Shown piece after piece: positions 23,200 to 30,167 of a stretch of DNA of 30,167 nucleotides (within the stretch, counting starts at the first letter, position 1; each line of letters opens with the position of its first letter). The notes under the pieces were generated by a model, which saw only the letters and a list, made by a program, of their open reading frames with translations, was not told the origin of the DNA and searched no databases. A program made the position numbers and the translations under genes. Source of the stretch: G020353115 sp964640125 (GTDB lineage Bacteria; Bacteroidota; Bacteroidia; Bacteroidales; VadinHA17); NCBI GenBank assembly GCA_964640125.1, contig CAZXGG010000045.1, forward strand, positions 1-30,167, in the 5' to 3' direction.

Positions 23200-25740
23200 T
23201 CAGGATTTATCTTCTGCAGTTTTTTCCGGCAGTTTTTTTTCAGCCGTTTTTTTGACCTGCATCGTGATTTCCTCTTTTTTCTTATTGAATCCAACCGAGA
23301 TAGTATCACCCTCATGGAGTGATGCTTTAATGATCACTTCTGCCATCGGGTCTTCCAGGTATTTCTGTATTGCCCGTTTCAGTGGGCGGGCACCGAACTG
23401 GATATCGTATCCTTTTTCCGCGATAAAATCCTTTGCAGTGGCTGAAATTGTAATTTCGTATCCCAGATTATGGATCCGGTCGTACAATCCTTTCAGTTCG
23501 ATATCGATGATTTTATGGATATCGTCCCTTGAGAGTGTATTGAAGATCACCACATCATCGATCCGGTTGATGAATTCGGGAGCAAAGGTTTGTTTAAGTG
23601 CTTTTTGAACGACACTTTTTGCATAGGCATCCCGGGTCTCCTTTTTAGCCTGGGTTTCAAATCCAACTCCCTGTCCGAAATCCTTCAGTTGCCGTGTTCC
23701 GATATTGGATGTCATGATCACGATGGTATTTCTGAAATCGACCCGTCGGCCAAGGCTATCGGTAAGTTGTCCTTCATCGAGCACCTGAAGCAAAATATGA
23801 TACACATCGGGATGAGCTTTTTCAATTTCATCGAGGAGCACCACGGCATATGGTTTTCTTCTCACCTTTTCGGTCAATTGTCCGCCCTCCTCATACCCGA
23901 CATAACCGGGAGGTGCACCCACCAGTCTGGAGACGGAGAATTTCTCCATGTATTCACTCATATCGATCCGGATCAGGTTATCGACACTATCGAACAGGTA
24001 TTGTGCAAGGATTTTAGCCAGTTGTGTTTTTCCGACACCTGTTGGTCCGAGGAATACGAATGTGCCAATCGGTTTATTGGGATCCTTCAATCCGGCGCGG
24101 TTTCGCTGAATTGATTTCACGACTTTTTGTATGGCTTCATGCTGGCCGATCACGCTTTCGGTCAGTTCATCATGCATCTTCAGCAGGCGGACTCCTTCTG
24201 CCTGGGCAATCCGTTGCACCGGTACACCGGTCATCATAGCGACCACTTCAGCGACCTTCTCCTCATCAACCGTTTCCCTGTTCCGGGACAACTCTTTTTC
24301 CCACTTATCTTTTTCCAGATCCAGGAGGTCAAGATACTCTTTCTCCCTATCCCTGAAGCTGGCTGCTTTCTCAAAGTTCTGGTTTTTCACCGCTTTGATC
24401 TTTTCGTTCTTGGTCTCTTCAAGCTCTTTTTCAAGTTCCAGGATTTTTTCCGGGACAACGATATTCGATATATGGACTCTTGATCCTGATTCATCCAGGG
24501 CATCGATCGCTTTATCGGGGAGGTGGCGGTCACTGATATAACGTGCTGTGAGTTTGACGCATGCGTTGATGGCCTCCGGTGTATAGAATACGTTATGGTG
24601 TTCCTCGTATCGCTCCTTGATATTTGCCAGGATATTGATGGTCTCTTCAACTGTTGTGGGTTCCACCATCACTTTCTGGAACCGTCTTTCCAGGGCGCCA
24701 TCTTTTTCGATATGCTGGCGGTATTCATCGAGTGTAGTAGAGCCAATGCACTGGATATCTCCTCTGGCGAGAGCCGGTTTCAGCATGTTGGCTGCATCGA
24801 GTGAGCCGGTTGCACCTCCTGCTCCAACGATGGTATGGATCTCGTCAATAAAGAGGATAATATCGTTGGTTTTTGCCAGTTCATTCAGAATGGCTTTCAT
24901 TCTCTCCTCAAACTGTCCCCGGTATTTGGTACCGGCAACAATAGAGGCTAGATCAAGGGTAACCACCCGCTTATCGAACAGTACACGGGAGACTTTCCGT
25001 TGGATAATGCGCAAGGCCAATCCTTCAGCAATCGCTGATTTACCCACTCCCGGTTCACCGATCAGAATGGGATTATTCTTTTTTCTCCGGCTCAGGATCT
25101 GAGCCAGGCGTTCAATCTCTTTTTCTCTTCCCACGATCGGATCAAGCCGATCCTCTTCTGCCGCTTTTGTCAGGTCAATTCCAAAATTATCCAGGACAGG
25201 TGTATCGGAGGTTGATTTGGCTTGCTGTCCGCTGCCTTTTGAACCTCCAAAACTTTTGGGAACCTCTTCATCTTCCTCATTCGGAAAATCAGCTTTTGCC
25301 CGGGTTACTTTATCCATCAGCTCAGCTTTGACAATATCATAATTGATGTTCAGTTCTTCCAGTTTCCTGGTCACCAGCGAGTTTTCATCCTTCAGGATAG
25401 CGAGCATAAGGTGTCCTGTATCAATGGTACTCTGCTTCATCGATTTGGCTTCCAGGTAAACCAGTTTTAACACCCGTTCAGCCGGTTTCATCAGGGGGAT
25501 ATTATCTGATTCGCTCATTGAAACCGGGTTATCATCTATAATCCCTCCTTCAATGGTTCTCTTCAAGTCGTGAAGATCTGCTCCCAAAGAAACAAGTACA
25601 TCAATGGCCAGACCTTCGCCGTCCCGCAAAATACCCAGGAAGAGATGCTCCGTCCCGATGTGGGTATTCCCCAGCCTGATCGCTTCTTCCTTGCTGTAGC
25701 TAAGTACATCCTTTATGCGCTGTGAAAATTTTGCGTCCAT
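23200..25740 (-). CDS. clpC: ATP-dependent Clp protease ATP-binding subunit ClpC
   Basis: An 846-residue Clp/Hsp100 ATPase. It has an N-terminal Clp repeat domain (1-145), AAA+ domain 1 with Walker A GEPGVGKSA (228-236) and Walker B ILFIDE, a UVR/middle domain around 445-475, AAA+ domain 2 with Walker A GPTGVGKTQ (565-573), and the ClpP-docking tripeptide VGF in GQGVGFE. It unfolds proteins for ClpP. The C-terminal tail is Lys/Glu-rich. It is divergent from gyrA, and katA lies downstream on the same strand. Confidence 0.96.
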   Translation of the reverse strand: MDAKFSQRIKDVLSYSKEEAIRLGNTHIGTEHLFLGILRDGEGLAIDVLVSLGADLHDLKRTIEGGIIDDNPVSMSESDNIPLMKPAERVLKLVYLEAKSMKQSTIDTGHLMLAILKDENSLVTRKLEELNINYDIVKAELMDKVTRAKADFPNEEDEEVPKSFGGSKGSGQQAKSTSDTPVLDNFGIDLTKAAEEDRLDPIVGREKEIERLAQILSRRKKNNPILIGEPGVGKSAIAEGLALRIIQRKVSRVLFDKRVVTLDLASIVAGTKYRGQFEERMKAILNELAKTNDIILFIDEIHTIVGAGGATGSLDAANMLKPALARGDIQCIGSTTLDEYRQHIEKDGALERRFQKVMVEPTTVEETINILANIKERYEEHHNVFYTPEAINACVKLTARYISDRHLPDKAIDALDESGSRVHISNIVVPEKILELEKELEETKNEKIKAVKNQNFEKAASFRDREKEYLDLLDLEKDKWEKELSRNRETVDEEKVAEVVAMMTGVPVQRIAQAEGVRLLKMHDELTESVIGQHEAIQKVVKSIQRNRAGLKDPNKPIGTFVFLGPTGVGKTQLAKILAQYLFDSVDNLIRIDMSEYMEKFSVSRLVGAPPGYVGYEEGGQLTEKVRRKPYAVVLLDEIEKAHPDVYHILLQVLDEGQLTDSLGRRVDFRNTIVIMTSNIGTRQLKDFGQGVGFETQAKKETRDAYAKSVVQKALKQTFAPEFINRIDDVVIFNTLSRDDIHKIIDIELKGLYDRIHNLGYEITISATAKDFIAEKGYDIQFGARPLKRAIQKYLEDPMAEVIIKASLHEGDTISVGFNKKKEEITMQVKKTAEKKLPEKTAEDKS

Positions 25741-25962
25741 TTTTTTGTGTTTGTTCCGGTTTGGATAAATCCCTCACAAAGTAAGCAAACCGGACAAAGT
25801 TAAGGTACAAAAATAACAATCAATTACTAACATCCAAGTGTTAATAAATCTGCCCCCGAAAGGCCTGAAAATAGATAATAAATCTCTATTTTCGTAAGTT
25901 TAATATACACTGCAAAAATAACGATTTTTTACCACATTCGTAAATCTAATCTTACATTCTAA
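25741..25962. promoter_or_regulatory. Divergent clpC-gyrA promoter region
   Basis: This AT-rich 222-base spacer separates divergent genes. A minus-strand TAACTTTG (complement at 25795-25802) fits the -7 element for clpC. A plus-strand TATTTTCG (25887-25894) is a one-mismatch -7 candidate for gyrA. Neither has a convincing -33 partner at ideal spacing. Confidence 0.45.
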
Positions 25963-28455
25963 ATGTCAGAGAACGAAAAGATTATAAAAATCAACATAGA
26001 AGAGGAGATGAAATCGGCCTACATCGACTATTCGATGTCGGTGATTGTGTCAAGGGCGTTACCGGATGTAAGGGACGGATTAAAGCCGGTACATCGGCGC
26101 GTTTTATTCGGGATGTCTGAATTGGGAGTGCTTTCAACCAGACCCCATAAAAAATCTGCCAGGATTGTTGGTGAGGTACTTGGAAAGTACCATCCGCATG
26201 GTGATTCATCGGTTTATGAAGCCATGGTCAGGATGGCTCAGGAGTGGTCTCTGCGTTATCCTCTGATTGACGGACAGGGAAATTTCGGCTCCATTGACGG
26301 GGATAGTCCTGCAGCCATGCGGTATACAGAAGCCCGGTTGAAAAAGATCGCAGAAGAGACCCTGTCCGATCTGGATAAGGAAACGGTTGATTTTCAGCTT
26401 AACTTTGATGATACGCTTCAGGAACCAACGGTTTTACCAACGCGCGTCCCCATTTTGCTGGTTAACGGAGCTTCAGGAATAGCTGTTGGTATGGCAACCA
26501 ACATTCCACCCCATAACCTTTCGGAGGTGATCGATGCTACCATTGCGTACATCGACAACCGGCAGATCACGATCGATGAGCTCATGCAATACATCAAAGC
26601 ACCCGACTTTCCCACGGGTGGGATCATTTATGGCTATCAGGGTGTTAAGGATGCCTTTGAATCGGGTAGGGGCCGGATTGTGGTCAGGGCAAAAACCGAG
26701 ATCGATACAACCCCCTCCGGACGGTCTAAAATCATTGTAACCGAGATACCCTACCTGGTTAATAAAGCCGAAATGATCAGGAAAACTGCAGACCTGATCA
26801 ATGAAAAGAAGATTGAGGGGATTTCTTATATCAACGATGAATCAGACCGTGCCGGGATGAGAATTGTCATCATCCTGAAAAAAGATGCCATAGCTAATGT
26901 CGTTCTGAACAACCTGTATAAATACACCCAGTTGCAATCAGCCTTCAGTGTGAATAACATTGCACTGGTTAACGGAAAACCCAGAACCCTCTCTCTGAAA
27001 AACCTGATTGAAAGCTTTGTTAAACACCGGCATACCGTCATCATTCGCAGAACCAAATACGAGCTCAGTCAGGCAAAAAAACGCGCACATATCCTGGAGG
27101 GACTGCTCATTGCCCTTGATCACCTCGATGAAGTCATCTCCCTCATCCGTGCTTCCAAAACACCGGATGAAGCAAAAACAGGGTTGATGAAAAACTTCGA
27201 GCTGACAGAAGTACAGGCTAAAGCCATTCTTGATCTGCGTTTGCAAAAACTAACCGGACTGGAACGGGAAAAGATCAAAGAAGAGTATGCTGAATTAAAA
27301 AAACGGATCGATTACTATCAGGAGATCCTGAGCAAGGAAGAGCTGCAAATGACAATCATCAAGGATGAGCTGAAAGAGATCAAGGATCAATATGGCGATG
27401 AGAGAAGAACACAAATTGAACTGGATGCAGAAGATTTCAACCCGGAAGATTTTTATGCCGATGAGGATATGGTGATAACGATCTCACACCTTGGTTATAT
27501 CAAAAGAACTCCTGTCTCTGAATTCAAACGGCAAAACAGGGGAGGGGTCGGGTCAAAAGGAAGCACAACCCGGGAAGAAGATTTTATTGAGCACATGTAC
27601 GTTGCCTCCATGCACAACACGATGTTGTTCTTTACCGAACGGGGGAAGTGTTTTTGGCTTAAAGTATATGAAATTCCCGAGGGCACCAGGACTTCCAAGG
27701 GAAGGGCTATTCAAAACGTGATCAACCTCGAACCGGAAGATAACGTGAAGGCTTATATTAATGTTCAAAAGCTGGACGACAGGGATTACGTGGATAACAA
27801 TTATATTGTCCTTTGCACGAAAAAAGGAGTCATTAAGAAAACCTCCCTGGAAGCCTATTCCAGGCCGAGACAAAACGGAATTAATGCGATCAATATCCGG
27901 GAAGGAGATCAACTCCTGGAAGCCAAACTCACCAATGGAAATCATGAAATCATGCTCGCTAACCGGTCGGGAAGAGCGATCCGTTTCTATGAAAAAACCG
28001 TTCGGCCGATGGGACGAAATGCTTCCGGTGTCAGGGGCATTACCCTCGCCAATAAAACCGATGATGTGATCGGTATGATCACTGTGGAAAATGAGAGCGA
28101 AGACATCCTCGTTGTATCGGAAAAAGGATACGGAAAACGTTCAAAAATAGGCGATTACAGGCTTACAAACCGCGGTGGAAAAGGAGTAAAAACGATCAAT
28201 ATCACGGAAAAAACGGGAGATTTGATTGCCCTGAAAGGCGTGATTGACTCGGATGACATCATGATCATAAATAAATCGGGCATCACCATCCGGATGGCAG
28301 TCTCCGATATGCGCATCATGGGGAGAGCCACACAAGGCGTGAAACTGATTAACCTCAGGGAAAATGACTCCATTGCTGCCGTTGCCTATGTTGAAACAAG
28401 TGAGGAGGATGAGGAGGATGAAAATGGAAATGAAGAGCAAAACAAAACAGAATAA
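25963..28455 (+). CDS. gyrA: DNA gyrase subunit A
   Basis: An 830-residue type IIA topoisomerase subunit. The catalytic Tyr121 lies in AAMRYTEARL. The quinolone-resistance region reads HPHGDSSVYEAMVRMAQ; Ser82 and Glu86 occupy the E. coli 83 and 87 positions, so no resistance substitution is evident. The C-terminal beta-pinwheel contains the GyrA box as TNRGGKGVKT, which separates it from ParC. The protein ends in an acidic tail rich in Glu and Asp. It introduces negative supercoils with GyrB, which is not in the window. Confidence 0.96.
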   Translation: MSENEKIIKINIEEEMKSAYIDYSMSVIVSRALPDVRDGLKPVHRRVLFGMSELGVLSTRPHKKSARIVGEVLGKYHPHGDSSVYEAMVRMAQEWSLRYPLIDGQGNFGSIDGDSPAAMRYTEARLKKIAEETLSDLDKETVDFQLNFDDTLQEPTVLPTRVPILLVNGASGIAVGMATNIPPHNLSEVIDATIAYIDNRQITIDELMQYIKAPDFPTGGIIYGYQGVKDAFESGRGRIVVRAKTEIDTTPSGRSKIIVTEIPYLVNKAEMIRKTADLINEKKIEGISYINDESDRAGMRIVIILKKDAIANVVLNNLYKYTQLQSAFSVNNIALVNGKPRTLSLKNLIESFVKHRHTVIIRRTKYELSQAKKRAHILEGLLIALDHLDEVISLIRASKTPDEAKTGLMKNFELTEVQAKAILDLRLQKLTGLEREKIKEEYAELKKRIDYYQEILSKEELQMTIIKDELKEIKDQYGDERRTQIELDAEDFNPEDFYADEDMVITISHLGYIKRTPVSEFKRQNRGGVGSKGSTTREEDFIEHMYVASMHNTMLFFTERGKCFWLKVYEIPEGTRTSKGRAIQNVINLEPEDNVKAYINVQKLDDRDYVDNNYIVLCTKKGVIKKTSLEAYSRPRQNGINAINIREGDQLLEAKLTNGNHEIMLANRSGRAIRFYEKTVRPMGRNASGVRGITLANKTDDVIGMITVENESEDILVVSEKGYGKRSKIGDYRLTNRGGKGVKTINITEKTGDLIALKGVIDSDDIMIINKSGITIRMAVSDMRIMGRATQGVKLINLRENDSIAAVAYVETSEEDEEDENGNEEQNKTE

Positions 28456-28473
28456 TCACAAAATGGCAAAGAA

Positions 28474-28505
28474 TTTGAAGAATATATTTTTAAATACTAT
28501 TTTTG
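28474..28505 (+). promoter_or_regulatory. Promoter for the TPR protein gene
   Basis: TTTG (28474-28477), exactly 20 bases, then TATTTTTG (28498-28505), a perfect match to the Bacteroidota consensus. Start codon 34 bases downstream. Confidence 0.75.
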
Positions 28506-28539
28506 AAGCAACAAGAGTTGCTATCAGTCACTAAACTTT

Positions 28540-29712
28540 ATGAAAATGAAACCTATTTTAGTATCATTATTGTTAATCGCAGGTATCTTCGTGAGTTATG
28601 CACAAAAAGGTAAGGTGACCAGTGCCCTGAATTATGTCACCTCGGGTCAGTTGGATAAGGCAAAGGAAGCCATTGAAGCGGCAGAACAACACGAAAAAAC
28701 CAAAGATTGGGATAAAATGTTCTACGCAAAGGGCAAAGTCCTGCAGGCAGTCGGGGAGACACAAAATGAAGAATACAAGGACCTTTACGAAAACCCGCTA
28801 CCACAAGCATATCAGTACTATAAGGAAGCCATGGAGCGGGATGAAAAGGGCAAACTGGAGAAACTGATCAACCTGGCTCTGCCGATGTTAGCCAACGATT
28901 TTATCAATATGGGAGTCACTAAGTTCCAGGAAGGAGACTATGCCGGTGCACTGGAAGCATTCGAGACCAACCTCGAGATAGGGGATATGCCTATTTTTAG
29001 TGGGGGGATCGATACAACGATCATGTTTAATGCAGGACTGGCAGCCTATAACGGCGATCTTTATGACAAGTCCATCGAGCATTTTACGGCTGTAAAAGAC
29101 CTGGATTACGGGGATTATACACTCTATATCCTCCTGAAAAATTCCTACATCGCCAAAGGCGATTCCGCAAGCGGATTGCAGGTATTGCAGGAAGGATTTT
29201 CAAAATTTCCGGGAAACGAAAGTTTATTGATCGAATTGATAAACTTTTACCTCACCAAAGGAGGGGTGGATGCAGCCCAGGAAGCCCTGGAGTATATCGA
29301 AATGGCAAAGGAAAAGGATCCTGACAACGCTTCGTATTACCACGCCGAAGGGATCCTTTATGATAAAATTGAAAATATTGAAAAATCAATTGAATCATAC
29401 GAAGAGGCGTTAAAACTAAATCCCGACTATTTTGATTCCAACTACAACCTGGGCGCTCACCATTTCAACCGCGGCGTAAATAAGGTGAATGAGTGCAATG
29501 AGATCATGGATAACGCGGAGTATGAGAAGTGCAAGAAGGAGGCAGATGCCATGTTCGAAATTGCGCTGCCCTACATGGAGAAGGCCTATGAAATCGACTC
29601 AACGGATATTTCGACCATTGAAACCCTGAAATTGTTGTATTACCGGATGGGAGAAATGGAGAAACATGCAGAGATGGATAAGAAACTCCAAGAATTAAGG
29701 GGCGGATTATAA
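28540..29712 (+). CDS. Secreted tetratricopeptide-repeat protein
   Basis: A 390-residue protein with an N-terminal signal peptide (hydrophobic 5-18, cleavage likely after SYA at about residue 21). The rest is alpha-helical with TPR units, clearest at QEGDYAGALEAFETN, YDKSIEHFTAVKDLD and, strongest, YHAEGILYDKIENIEKSIES followed by YEEALKLNPDYFDSNYNLG. It probably acts as a periplasmic or envelope scaffold for protein-protein contacts. Such proteins are common in Bacteroidota and no specific partner is visible. It has its own promoter, 84 bases after gyrA. Confidence 0.88.
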   Translation: MKMKPILVSLLLIAGIFVSYAQKGKVTSALNYVTSGQLDKAKEAIEAAEQHEKTKDWDKMFYAKGKVLQAVGETQNEEYKDLYENPLPQAYQYYKEAMERDEKGKLEKLINLALPMLANDFINMGVTKFQEGDYAGALEAFETNLEIGDMPIFSGGIDTTIMFNAGLAAYNGDLYDKSIEHFTAVKDLDYGDYTLYILLKNSYIAKGDSASGLQVLQEGFSKFPGNESLLIELINFYLTKGGVDAAQEALEYIEMAKEKDPDNASYYHAEGILYDKIENIEKSIESYEEALKLNPDYFDSNYNLGAHHFNRGVNKVNECNEIMDNAEYEKCKKEADAMFEIALPYMEKAYEIDSTDISTIETLKLLYYRMGEMEKHAEMDKKLQELRGGL

Positions 29713-29836
29713 GAGCCATGGGGGAGGCACTTTTTCCCGCTTCCCCTATATTTCTATATTCCCTATTTAACATAATATTAATTATGGTGCAAACACAGAG
29801 AATTTGCGATTAGCTCAGCTAATAAACATAATTTCA

Positions 29837-29866
29837 GATATAGCGGCAGCTTTGCCGCCCTATATC
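29837..29866. repeat. Hairpin GATATAG-CGGCA / TGCCG-CTATATC
   Basis: A 12-pair stem with a two-base CC bulge on the right arm and a short loop. It lacks a T run, so it is not a typical terminator. It lies inside the larger inverted repeat AACATAA (29825-29831) / TTATGTT (29877-29883). Confidence 0.6.
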
Positions 29867-29992
29867 GGTACCGATTTTATGTTAAAGTAAATTTGCGATC
29901 AACTTATCTGCCAAAGTTCAATCGAACTGCCAATCGCGTTTTTCCTATAATTAAGTACTTTGTTAAATAGTCCATTTTAGCATCATGAACAA

Positions 29993-30020
29993 TGTCATCT
30001 CGAACGAATGTGAGAGATCT
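29993..30020. repeat. Dispersed-type intergenic element (TGTCATCTCGAACGAATG...)
   Basis: This resembles a short element of the form TGTCAT-YYCGAACGAA-GTGAG seen repeatedly between genes in many bacterial genomes. Only one copy is present here, so the call rests on recognition alone. Confidence 0.4.
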
Positions 30021-30049
30021 TCGTTGACTATCCACCCACAACCCGGCCC

Positions 30050-30068
30050 AAATGTCCACCGGACATTT
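30050..30068. repeat. Palindrome AAATGTCC-ACC-GGACATTT
   Basis: A perfect 8-base inverted repeat with a 3-base centre. No poly-T follows. Confidence 0.7.
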
Positions 30069-30167
30069 GTCCTGTCCCATAATTGGCTTCGCCTAGCTCC
30101 GCTTCGCTCCGGTTCGTCATTATATTCCTGTCCCTTCGGGAAAATAGCCGCACGAAAACATATACAT

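Larger units (their letters stand above)
29713..30167. other. Gene-free end region with several inverted repeats
   Basis: I find no credible coding sequence. The region holds direct repeats AATTTGCGAT (29801-29810 and 29890-29899), nested inverted repeats between 29825 and 29883, the dyad ATCGGTACCGAT (29864-29875), a TGTCATCTCGAACGAATG-type element (29993-30020) and the palindrome at 30050-30068. Confidence 0.65.

Overview
The window looks like a stretch of a Bacteroidota (probably Bacteroidales-like) chromosome. It carries a Bacteroidota-restricted small ORF (DUF4295) directly behind rpmB-rpmG, two DUF6340 lipoproteins, many upstream regions that fit the Bacteroidota promoter pattern TTTG-N20-TAnnTTTG, and a GyrA with the TNRGGKG form of the GyrA box. 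Gene order is that of a normal chromosome: I see no phage, integrase, insertion sequence or CRISPR array. A 100-N scaffold gap sits at 2301-2400. Intergenic regions are rich in short palindromes and tandem repeats, which suggests a free-living, metagenome-assembled genome.

Region 1 (61-6938, all minus strand) is the most distinctive. In transcription order it encodes a membrane-anchored histidine kinase and its NarL-type regulator, then after a 136-base gap a five-gene heterodisulfide-reductase-like (Hdr/Qmo-like) cluster: HdrC, HdrB, a short HdrA flavoprotein, a second HdrC-like ferredoxin, and a fusion of a NarI/HdrE-like membrane domain to an HdrD-like catalytic domain. Genes abut or overlap by a few bases. 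The set looks like a membrane-linked thiol/disulfide or quinone redox complex. The HdrA gene appears cut by the N gap, but the gap is flanked by two identical 55-base copies; collapsing them restores an intact 358-residue protein.

Region 2 (7110-10038, plus) holds sucD (succinyl-CoA ligase alpha), a FabG-type reductase, a dodecin of the Trp-lacking subtype and a YbaK-type aminoacyl-tRNA deacylase, separated by repeat-rich spacers. Region 3 (10306-13648, plus) is a three-gene run: two paralogous DUF6340 lipoproteins and an overlapping Ste24-type M48 metallopeptidase. Region 4 (13689-14015, minus) has tRNA-Gly(CCC), a decayed partial copy of it carrying a palindromic repeat, and tRNA-Thr(CGT).

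Region 5 (14204-20070, plus) holds an aldo/keto reductase with a twin-arginine-like N terminus, cinA, the rpmB-rpmG-DUF4295 ribosomal operon with a clear terminator, ftsY and rimO. Region 6 (20269-25740, minus) is an apparent peroxide-defence operon (katA, bacterioferritin-like, archaeal-type peroxiredoxin) preceded by clpC. Region 7 (25963-29712, plus) has gyrA, divergent from clpC, and a secreted TPR protein. The last 455 bases hold no gene but several inverted repeats.
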